This document shows, piece after piece, positions 39,900 through 47,489 of a stretch of 64,000 nt of DNA. Numbering within the stretch: position 1 is the first letter of the stretch; every line of letters starts with the position of its first letter. The DNA comes from CAINVV01 sp963663675 (GTDB taxonomy: Bacteria; Bacteroidota; Bacteroidia; Bacteroidales; Prolixibacteraceae): NCBI GenBank assembly GCA_963663675.1, contig OY760498.1, positions 3,472,001-3,536,000 of the forward strand, in the 5' to 3' direction. Both the position numbers and the translations under genes were made by a program. Below the pieces are notes generated by a model that saw only the letters and a list, made by a program, of their open reading frames with translations, made no database searches and was not told where the DNA came from.

Positions 39900-41435
39900 T
39901 TATGAACCCCACCCTTCCCTGTCAAGGCTTCTGTACTGGATCGCTTCACCCAGGTGATCCGGATTAATACTCTCTGCCCCTTCGAGGTCAGCAATGGTTC
40001 TGGCCACCTTAAGAATTCTGTCATAAGCTCTTGCAGACAATCCCAGCCTCTCCATGGCATTTTTAAGGATGGCCTCGCCTGCACGGTCGGGCGCACAATA
40101 AAGATGCAAAAGCCTTGAATTCATCTGCGCGTTGCAATAAATGCCTGCTTCCTCGAATCGGAGGCGCTGAATTTCCCTGGCCTTTATCACCCGGTTTCGA
40201 ATCGTTTCAGATGATTCTCCAGAGCTCATTTCAGAGAGCTTGTTGAAAGGCACTGGCACCACTTCCAGGTGAATATCTATACGGTCCAGCAAAGGGCCGG
40301 AAATCCTGTTAAGGTATTTTTGGACAACACCGGGTCCGCAGACACAAGGTTTTGACGGATGGTTATAAAACCCACAAGGACACGGATTCATAGAACATAT
40401 CAGCATACATGCAGCCGGGTACTCGACCGAGCACTTGGCCCTGGAAACAGTGATTGTCCTGTCCTCCAAAGGTTGACGCATGACTTCCAGCACTGAACGC
40501 TTAAATTCAGGAAGCTCATCCAGAAACAACACCCCGTTATGTGAAAGCGAAATTTCCCCGGGCTGCGGATTTGTTCCTCCGCCGATAAGTGCGGCATCAG
40601 AAATTGTGTGGTGAGGGCTCCGGAATGGCCTTTGAATCATTAAGGAAGTTTCTGGTTCAATCTTACCTGCTACTGAATGAATCTTGGTTGTTTCCAGGGC
40701 TTCCTTCAGCGTAAACGGAGGTAATATAGTAGGTATCCTCTTGGCTAGCATAGTTTTACCTGCTCCTGGGGGACCTATCATTATCAAATTATGCCCACCG
40801 GCGGCCGCTATTTCCAGGGCGCGTTTGACGTTTTCCTGCCCTTTTACTTCCGAAAAATCCACCTCAAACCTGTTTTTGCTGGAATTAAATTCTTCCCGGG
40901 TGTCAATGATTGTCTGGTTTAGCTGAATTGCTGAATTAAAGTAGTCGATAACTTCCCGAATATTATCAACACCGAATATTTTAAGTCGGTCGACTACTGC
41001 CGCTTCTCTTGCATTTTGCATTGGGACGATTAATCCTTCGAAACCTTCTTCACGAGCCTTGATCGCTATTGGCAATACCCCCTTTATCGGTTGAAGGCCA
41101 CCATCAAGGGATAATTCACCCATCATGACGAATTTTCCAATCTCTGTCGCAGTAATCTGCTCTGAAGCTGTCAGAATCCCCATGGCTATCGGCAAATCAT
41201 ACGCTGAACCCTCTTTGTGAATATCAGCCGGAGCCATGTTTATGACAGTCTTCTTGCCCGGAAGCCTGAATCCATGAAAACGTAAAGCAGCATCAATTCT
41301 TTGCTGGCTCTCACGAACTGCGAGATCAGCCAGTCCAACCATATTAAATCTTATTCCTTTCGAAATATCAGTTTCGATTGTGATGGTGGTCGCATCAATT
41401 CCATTAACCGCACTGCCATAGGTCTTTACGAGCAT
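39900..41435 (-). CDS. comM: Magnesium-chelatase-like AAA ATPase ComM/YifB
   Basis: Cytoplasmic AAA+ protein of 511 residues with an N-terminal Lon-like domain (LVKTYGSAVNGIDATTITIE) fused to a Mg-chelatase-type ATPase. Walker A GPPGAGKTML is near residue 221, Walker B GVLFLDELPEF follows, and a C-terminal domain with NPCPCGFY and CVCG cysteines ends the protein. ComM is a helicase that helps integrate taken-up DNA in transformable bacteria; in others the role is unknown. No other competence gene is in the window. Start ATG 41435. Divergent from mutL, 200 bases away. Confidence 0.95.
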   Translation of the reverse strand: MLVKTYGSAVNGIDATTITIETDISKGIRFNMVGLADLAVRESQQRIDAALRFHGFRLPGKKTVINMAPADIHKEGSAYDLPIAMGILTASEQITATEIGKFVMMGELSLDGGLQPIKGVLPIAIKAREEGFEGLIVPMQNAREAAVVDRLKIFGVDNIREVIDYFNSAIQLNQTIIDTREEFNSSKNRFEVDFSEVKGQENVKRALEIAAAGGHNLIMIGPPGAGKTMLAKRIPTILPPFTLKEALETTKIHSVAGKIEPETSLMIQRPFRSPHHTISDAALIGGGTNPQPGEISLSHNGVLFLDELPEFKRSVLEVMRQPLEDRTITVSRAKCSVEYPAACMLICSMNPCPCGFYNHPSKPCVCGPGVVQKYLNRISGPLLDRIDIHLEVVPVPFNKLSEMSSGESSETIRNRVIKAREIQRLRFEEAGIYCNAQMNSRLLHLYCAPDRAGEAILKNAMERLGLSARAYDRILKVARTIADLEGAESINPDHLGEAIQYRSLDREGWGS

Positions 41436-41572
41436 AATTGTTGTATTAGGGTTGAGGATATTATTAAATATACCGAATTTTCAGGAGAAAAGGAAATAAT
41501 TCATTAGTAATCTGAGCTGGGAAGAACAAAGATAGCCTGTCATGAAAATTCGATGACAACGAATAATACCGC

Positions 41573-41580
41573 TATATTTG
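41573..41580 (+). promoter_or_regulatory. mutL promoter -7 element
   Basis: TATATTTG, exact TAnnTTTG match, 55 bases upstream of the GTG start of mutL. Confidence 0.6.
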
Positions 41581-41635
41581 TGATATGTTTTTTCTTCAAT
41601 TTGCTTGTTAAAGTTCAACTGTTAATTCTCAGCCT

Positions 41636-43507
41636 GTGTCAGACGTTATCCATCTTTTACCAGATTCAGTTGCCAACCAGATAGCTGCCGGTGAGGTAAT
41701 CCAACGCCCGGCATCTGTCGTAAAAGAGCTGATCGAGAATGCCATCGATGCTGGTGGGAACAGTATTACTATCAACATAAAAGATGCGGGACGCACCCTG
41801 ATCCAGGTAACGGACAATGGGAAGGGTATGTCGCCAACTGATGCAAGGATGTCATTTGAAAGGCATGCGACTTCAAAAATAAAGGATGCCAATGACCTGT
41901 ATTCCATCAGAACCATGGGTTTCAGGGGGGAAGCGCTGGCTTCGATAGCTTCTGTCGCTGATGTGGAATTGCGAACCAAGCAAAGGGGTGAGGAATTAGG
42001 TACATACCTGCACATTTTAGGTTCTGTCCTGCAAAAGCAACAAACAGATAATTGTCCGGAAGGTTCAAATTTCTCAGTCAAAAATCTCTTTTTCAATGTA
42101 CCGGCACGTCGAAAATTTTTAAAATCAAATAGTAACGAGTTTAAAAATATAATTACTGAGATACACCGGATTGCACTTGCGAATCCGGAACTTAATTTTT
42201 CATTGTTTCACAACCTGTCTCCGGTATTCGAACTTCAGGCCGAAAACATCAGAAAACGGATCGTCAGCCTGTTCGGGAAAAGTATCAACCAAAGCTTGAC
42301 TCCCGTCGATGTCGAAACAACCCTGATCAAGGTATCCGGATTTATCGGACAACCCAAGTTTGCAAAAAAAAGCTTTGGAGAACAATTCTTCTTTGTGAAC
42401 GGACGGTTCATGAAGCATCCCTTTTTCCATCGTGCTGTAATGAATGCATATGAACGCATTTTACCCCCGGAAACAGTTCCTTCCTACTTCCTCTATTTTG
42501 AGGTGGATCCGTCTACCATCGACATCAATATCCATCCAACCAAAACTGAGATAAAGTTTGAAGATGAACAGGCCATCTGGCATATTATCAGCGCCTGTAT
42601 CCGCGAAGCAATAGGAAAATATAACCTGATGCCTGCCATTGACTTTGATCAAAGCGGATCGATTGAAATCCCGTTGCCCCCGGGCAGGGGAAGCTACATG
42701 GTACCTCCGGAGATCGGGATCAACCGCAATTATAATCCGTTCCAGCAGGAAAATTATGACAATATCCAGCATCACTACGGGAAAAATCCTGTACCGGGGC
42801 AATGGGAAAAACTGTACCGGGGGATGGAAAGGACCGATCAGCAGGACTTGTCGGAACGAAGAGAATACCTTCCTGATATGCCTCAGGAAGAAAAACAATA
42901 TATTCAATCAGTTTTCCCGGATGATGAACCTCAACAATTTCAATCTTCCGGATTCCTGCAGTTAAAGAACAGGTACCTGCTCACTCCTGTAAAATCCGGA
43001 CTAATGGTAATAGATCAAAGAGAAGCACATACCAGAATCCTTTACGAAAATTTCATGCAGAATTTCAGCACTCATATATCCGCCAGCCAACGTCAGCTTT
43101 TCCCCCCTGTCCTTCAATTGAGTGCGGCCGAGGCCGAGATATTAAATGCACTCCGGAATGAACTTCAACAGCTTGGTTTTGAAATCAGGCAGGAAGATGA
43201 TTACAATTTTCACATAGACGGAACTCCCGGAGTACTGAGCCATATGGATGGTAAAGATCTGGTAGAAAAGATAGTATCAACATTTCAGGAACGACCTGTT
43301 GATTTGATGGAAGAGATAAAGTCACAACTGGCACTGGTACTGGCACAATCTTCATCCATAGCCTATGGGATTGCTTTAAAGCAGGAGGAGATGAGTGCCT
43401 TGTTCAACCGGTTATTTGCCTGTAATTCTCCGGGATACTCACCGACTGGGAAAAAAATTATCTCTATCATTGCGCTCGAAGAGATGGAAAAACTCATCAA
43501 AGATTAG
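41636..43507 (+). CDS. mutL: DNA mismatch repair protein MutL
   Basis: Mismatch-repair coordinator, 623 residues. The N-terminal GHKL ATPase is complete: ELIENAIDAGG, DNGKGM, ERHATSKI and GFRGEALASI. The C-terminal dimerisation part begins near residue 430. The position where nuclease-type MutL has DQHAAHER reads DQREAHTR, and the expected CPHGRP segment reads CNSPGYSPTGK. The His and Glu metal ligands are therefore replaced, which suggests no endonuclease activity; MutH is not in view. The gene starts with GTG (VSDVIHLLPDSVANQIAAGEVI), since this is the first codon that gives the conserved start. Upstream TATATTTG supports the position. Confidence 0.96.
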   Translation: MSDVIHLLPDSVANQIAAGEVIQRPASVVKELIENAIDAGGNSITINIKDAGRTLIQVTDNGKGMSPTDARMSFERHATSKIKDANDLYSIRTMGFRGEALASIASVADVELRTKQRGEELGTYLHILGSVLQKQQTDNCPEGSNFSVKNLFFNVPARRKFLKSNSNEFKNIITEIHRIALANPELNFSLFHNLSPVFELQAENIRKRIVSLFGKSINQSLTPVDVETTLIKVSGFIGQPKFAKKSFGEQFFFVNGRFMKHPFFHRAVMNAYERILPPETVPSYFLYFEVDPSTIDINIHPTKTEIKFEDEQAIWHIISACIREAIGKYNLMPAIDFDQSGSIEIPLPPGRGSYMVPPEIGINRNYNPFQQENYDNIQHHYGKNPVPGQWEKLYRGMERTDQQDLSERREYLPDMPQEEKQYIQSVFPDDEPQQFQSSGFLQLKNRYLLTPVKSGLMVIDQREAHTRILYENFMQNFSTHISASQRQLFPPVLQLSAAEAEILNALRNELQQLGFEIRQEDDYNFHIDGTPGVLSHMDGKDLVEKIVSTFQERPVDLMEEIKSQLALVLAQSSSIAYGIALKQEEMSALFNRLFACNSPGYSPTGKKIISIIALEEMEKLIKD

Positions 43508-43615
43508 AGTTATTCATCCGTATATAATATTGTTTTTTATTTGCCAGATGGAATACCCACATATTCATTTTCAGCCGATGTGAATATTTCTTCATGGCTA
43601 TTTCATCTGATTACT

Positions 43616-43623
43616 TATTTTTG
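43616..43623 (+). promoter_or_regulatory. Rhomboid operon promoter -7 element
   Basis: TATTTTTG, matching TAnnTTTG, 27 bases upstream of the ATG of the first rhomboid gene. Confidence 0.6.
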
Positions 43624-43649
43624 TAAAAATTGATCTGTAAACTCATACC

Positions 43650-44468
43650 ATGCAATATCGTCCAGCCTCCCCGCTATCAATACCTCCGGTAGTCAAAAAT
43701 CTTATCATGATCAACGTGGTCATGTTCGTCGCGACCTGGGCCTTAGGATCAAAAGGGATTGATCTCAACGAAATTTTAGGTCTTTATTATCCCGGATCGC
43801 CCCATTTCAGGCCTTATCAGCTGGTGACACACATTTTCATGCATGCAAATTTTATGCACCTGTTTTTCAACATGTTTGCACTTTATATGTTTGGTAAAGT
43901 ACTCGAAATGGTATGGGGCCAGAAAAGGTTTCTCATCTATTTTTTTGTTACGGGATTAGGTGCCGCATCACTTCATTTGTTTGTCAATTACCTGGAACTG
44001 TCGCATGTGGCTAAAAATGTGGCTGCTTTTGTGAATACTCCTTCACCTGAACTGCTTGCTGGTTTTGTAAAGTCGAACCTCGGAGGGCATGCAGCCCCCT
44101 GGGTGCACGATTTTATAAATAAATGGTCCGAAACACCAGGAAATGCCGCGTATGCACAACAGGGGACCGAAATTGTCCAACGGATTTTTGAGGAACGAAT
44201 TAACATTCCTACAGTTGGAGCTTCCGGTGCCGTTTTCGGCATTCTGCTTGGTTTTGGCGTTCTTTTCCCAAATACTGAACTTATGCTGCTCTTTCCTCCT
44301 GTTCCGATCAAAGCGAAATATTTCGTACTTGGCTATGGTTTGATTGAACTTTATTTAGGTTTCACCCAATCCGACAGTAATATAGCGCATTTTGCCCATC
44401 TTGGCGGAATGCTTTTCGGTTATCTTCTGATCAGGTACTGGAATATCAGCTCAAAGAATTTTTATTAA
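43650..44468 (+). CDS. Rhomboid intramembrane serine protease, copy 1
   Basis: Membrane protease that cuts substrates within the bilayer. Six hydrophobic segments. The catalytic serine is in TVGASGAVFGI near residue 192 and the histidine in HFAHLGGMLFG near 248. The HIFMHANFMHLFFNM motif in the second helix is also typical. Between helices 3 and 4 there is a polar insertion of about 70 residues (roughly 115-185) that would lie outside the membrane and could shape substrate access. Length 272. A second rhomboid gene follows 143 bases later. Confidence 0.93.
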   Translation: MQYRPASPLSIPPVVKNLIMINVVMFVATWALGSKGIDLNEILGLYYPGSPHFRPYQLVTHIFMHANFMHLFFNMFALYMFGKVLEMVWGQKRFLIYFFVTGLGAASLHLFVNYLELSHVAKNVAAFVNTPSPELLAGFVKSNLGGHAAPWVHDFINKWSETPGNAAYAQQGTEIVQRIFEERINIPTVGASGAVFGILLGFGVLFPNTELMLLFPPVPIKAKYFVLGYGLIELYLGFTQSDSNIAHFAHLGGMLFGYLLIRYWNISSKNFY

Positions 44469-44610
44469 AAGAAAACTGAAATTACTTTCTATTCTATTTG
44501 CTTTATTTGTTCTTTGGAAATAATCCTAAGGTGAAGTAAAATATTGACGTTAAAGCTTATAGTCGAAAAACTGATGTATTAAAATTGCTAACTTTAGAAG
44601 TGATAATGAC

Positions 44611-45492
44611 ATGGGAATCACTGATGAGATTAAACTTTCCTACCAGCATGGATCATATTTAACGAAGCTGATCTATATCAACCTCGCTATCTGGATTGTT
44701 GTCCGGCTAACAGCGGTAATTTTTCTGCTGAGTGGAAATGAAAATCTTTCCTTCATCGACTGGCTCTCCCTGCCAGCATCGTTCGGTCAGTTTATATTGA
44801 GGCCATGGACAATTATCACCTACATGTTTCTTCATTATGAATTGTTGCATCTTGTCTTTAACCTGTTATGGCTCTACTCTTTCGGAAGGATTTTTCTTGA
44901 GTACCATCAACCGCGCAAATTGCTGTCAATTTACTTTTTCGGCGGGTTATCCGGTGGCATCTTCTTTATGGTGGCCTACAATTTTTTCCCGTATTTCAGG
45001 AACACATTGGAATTCAGTCAGTTACTTGGAGCCTCTGCAGCAGTTATAGCTATTGTGATAGCCACCGCAGTCTATGTTCCAAATCACTTAATTCATATCA
45101 TACTGATCGGTCCTATAAAAATTAAGTGGATTGCATTAATTTCCGTCCTGCTATATATCGTCAATCTCACCGGGGATAATGCGGGGGGAAACTTCGCTCA
45201 TCTGGGCGGGGCTTTTTGGGGACTGACATATATGACGTTGCTTAAATACGGATTTGACATCTCGGTACGATCCGATCGTTTTTTTGATCGTCTTTTTAAA
45301 TGGTCCAGACCTGCAAAAAGACTAAAAGTCGAATACAAATCCGGCAATTACCGTGAATATGGCTACAACAAAAGCAAGAAAGAACAACAGGAAGAGGTTA
45401 ACAGTATCCTTGACAAGATCAGTAATTCAGGGTACGACTCATTGTCAGCAGAGGAGAAAGAGTTACTTTTCAGAATGAGTGGTAAAAAATGA
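44611..45492 (+). CDS. Rhomboid intramembrane serine protease, copy 2
   Basis: Second rhomboid-type membrane protease, 293 residues. The catalytic serine site reads LLGASAAVIAIV (serine near residue 142; the usual GASG is GASA), the histidine is in NFAHLGGAFWG near 195, and LHYELLHLVFNLLWL is the typical second-helix motif. Six or seven hydrophobic segments are followed by a charged cytoplasmic tail from about 235 (YKSGNYREYGYNKSKKEQQEE, shown in part), ending in a small helical motif. It overlaps the next gene by four bases (ATGA), so the two are cotranscribed. A TAACTTTA near 44588 resembles the -7 element with one mismatch. Confidence 0.92.
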   Translation: MGITDEIKLSYQHGSYLTKLIYINLAIWIVVRLTAVIFLLSGNENLSFIDWLSLPASFGQFILRPWTIITYMFLHYELLHLVFNLLWLYSFGRIFLEYHQPRKLLSIYFFGGLSGGIFFMVAYNFFPYFRNTLEFSQLLGASAAVIAIVIATAVYVPNHLIHIILIGPIKIKWIALISVLLYIVNLTGDNAGGNFAHLGGAFWGLTYMTLLKYGFDISVRSDRFFDRLFKWSRPAKRLKVEYKSGNYREYGYNKSKKEQQEEVNSILDKISNSGYDSLSAEEKELLFRMSGKK

Positions 45493-46565
45493 GAAAAGGA
45501 GCCATAAAAGATTTCTTCTCAAAGTTCGGATTTATCCTCAACATTGGTTTTGGAGGAATGCTGGTTTTGGCCTACCTTTCTGTTTTTGTGCCACCTGACC
45601 TATTCTGGCCGGCGGCTTTTGTTGGCTTGCTTTACCCCTACCTCCTGATTATCAATATACTATTTGTCATATATTACTCTTTAAGAAAATCCCGAAGGCT
45701 ATTTCTTTCTCTGTTAATCATACTAATTGGATATCAGCATCTTTTCAATTTCATTCAGCCTGTTCCTAATTTAAAGAGTAACGTTAAAGGGCTGAAAATT
45801 CTGACTTTCAACGTCCATCATTTCGCCAAAGATCCTGCAAAAAAACAATCCGGAGAACCGGGGATTATTGAATATTTGAAATCGGCCAATGCCGATATCA
45901 TCTGTTTACAGGAGGCTCAAATTTACAAAACAGGAAAATATAGCCCTGCCAGTATCAGGGATGCACTGCCCGGAATCAGGCATTATCAGCTTGCCCATAC
46001 AATTTCGACTGCAGGTCCGATGACTTTGTCGAAATACCCTATCATTACACTGGGAGAAATCAGGTTTGAGCGCAGTGCCAATATGGTGTTGTTTTCAGAT
46101 ATTGTAATTCAGTCGAAAGACACAATTAGGGTATACAATTGTCACTTCCAATCATACAGGATAAGCCCGGAAGATTACTCCATTACCGATCCTGAGAGAA
46201 GCGGAACCAATGAACAGCAGCTACGCGAGGCAAAACTTATTACTAAAAAAATGATTCTCGCTTTTTCAATCAGGGCCAACCAGGCCAGGACTGTGTACTC
46301 CCACATAAAAAAGTGCCCGTATCCTGTGATAGTTTGCGGTGATTTTAATGATACTCCCGTTTCCTATACTTACCAAATTGTCGGCAATCAATTGAAAGAT
46401 TCATTCTCAGACGCAGGTTTTGGTTTTTCAAACACTTATAACGGCATTTTACCTACCTTCCGAATCGACTATATTCTGCACAGCCAAAAATACAAGGCAT
46501 TCTATTATCGTTGTGACCGGATCGATATGTCGGACCATTTCCCGGTAATAGCTATTATAAAATAA
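45489..46565 (+). CDS. Endonuclease/exonuclease/phosphatase-family membrane protein
   Basis: A 358-residue protein with two or three N-terminal hydrophobic segments (LNIGFGGMLVLAYLSVFV and a second pair to about residue 90), then a catalytic domain of the EEP superfamily. Motifs seen: KILTFNVHHFAKD, ICLQEAQIY (metal ligand Glu), CGDFNDTPVSYT (Asp/Asn) and DHFPVIAII (Asp-His). The enzymes in this fold cleave phosphodiesters or sugar phosphates; the substrate is unknown. The catalytic domain most probably faces outward. It overlaps rhomboid copy 2 by four bases, an operon arrangement. Confidence 0.9.
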   Translation: MRKGAIKDFFSKFGFILNIGFGGMLVLAYLSVFVPPDLFWPAAFVGLLYPYLLIINILFVIYYSLRKSRRLFLSLLIILIGYQHLFNFIQPVPNLKSNVKGLKILTFNVHHFAKDPAKKQSGEPGIIEYLKSANADIICLQEAQIYKTGKYSPASIRDALPGIRHYQLAHTISTAGPMTLSKYPIITLGEIRFERSANMVLFSDIVIQSKDTIRVYNCHFQSYRISPEDYSITDPERSGTNEQQLREAKLITKKMILAFSIRANQARTVYSHIKKCPYPVIVCGDFNDTPVSYTYQIVGNQLKDSFSDAGFGFSNTYNGILPTFRIDYILHSQKYKAFYYRCDRIDMSDHFPVIAIIK

Positions 46566-46681
46566 AGTTAAGTTAAGATAAAATAAATGAGCTTATTACC
46601 CTTCGGTTTCCTAATTCTTGCGGACCCGGGGTCCAGGACTAATTTTGCTCATTGCGCCAATTTTATTATTTTAATTTAAGT

Positions 46682-46689
46682 TATATTTG
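46682..46689 (+). promoter_or_regulatory. -7 element of the LytTR regulator gene
   Basis: TATATTTG, exact TAnnTTTG match, ending only four bases before the ATG at 46694. If used, the mRNA would start at or within a few bases of the start codon, i.e. be leaderless. Confidence 0.55.
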
Positions 46690-46693
46690 ATAG

Positions 46694-47488
46694 ATGAAAA
46701 AATACCGGGCCATAATAATTGATGATGAGAAGAATGTTCGGGAAGTTCTGCAACTACTCTTATTTCAATATTGCAAGGAAGTAGAAGTTGTAGCCCTCGC
46801 ATCATCGGCTGCAGAGGGCCGGGAATTATTGCAAAAACATTCCATTGATTTTATTTTCCTGGATATTTCCATGCCTAAGGAAGATGGGTTCACCTTTCTG
46901 GGTACAATTCCAAAAGAGAATTACTGCATTATCTTTGTGACAGCCTCAGAAGATTATGCCATGAAGGCCCTAAAGGCAAGTGCTATTGACTACCTGCTAA
47001 AACCTATCTCCCCACTCGACCTTATTGAAGCTGTAACTAAAGCAACTCATCACCACGAATTGCACCAAAGCCGCGAAATCCAGAAAAATATATACAGTGA
47101 ATCCCTTGATAACCTAAGCCAGACTATCAATTTAGGATCCAAACAAATCAACAAAATTACTGTTGCAGAACAATTCGGATTTCAACTGGTCAATACTTCA
47201 GATATCATGTATCTTGAAGCAGACAGCAACTACACAATCCTGCACCTGGCAGGTTTAAAGAAAATAGTTGCCACCCGGACGATGGGTGATTTTGAAAAAA
47301 TTCTTGATCAACCTGAATTCTTCAGGATTCATAAATCAATCATCATCAATATTAATTATCTGAGAGCATACTCAAGCTACCAGGGAAATTTTGTAGAACT
47401 GACCGACGGTACTTCTTTAAATATTTCACGTAGAAGACTAAATGATTTTCGCGAGGCTATCAAACAATTCACCAAATCTATCGACTGA
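46694..47488 (+). CDS. LytTR-family response regulator
   Basis: Two-component response regulator, 264 residues. Receiver domain: acidic pair Asp10-Asp11, phosphoacceptor Asp57 in DFIFLDISMPKEDG, and Lys in LLKPISPLDL. The C-terminal LytTR DNA-binding domain begins about residue 160 (ITVAEQFGFQLVNTSDIMYLEADSNY, shown in part) and includes FFRIHKSIIININYL. This domain binds tandem repeats upstream of target genes. The gene for a histidine kinase follows, starting two bases after its stop codon. No LytTR-type repeat was identified upstream of either gene or of the nagX/GH92 operon, so targets are unknown. Confidence 0.94.
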   Translation: MKKYRAIIIDDEKNVREVLQLLLFQYCKEVEVVALASSAAEGRELLQKHSIDFIFLDISMPKEDGFTFLGTIPKENYCIIFVTASEDYAMKALKASAIDYLLKPISPLDLIEAVTKATHHHELHQSREIQKNIYSESLDNLSQTINLGSKQINKITVAEQFGFQLVNTSDIMYLEADSNYTILHLAGLKKIVATRTMGDFEKILDQPEFFRIHKSIIININYLRAYSSYQGNFVELTDGTSLNISRRRLNDFREAIKQFTKSID

Positions 47489-47489
47489 C

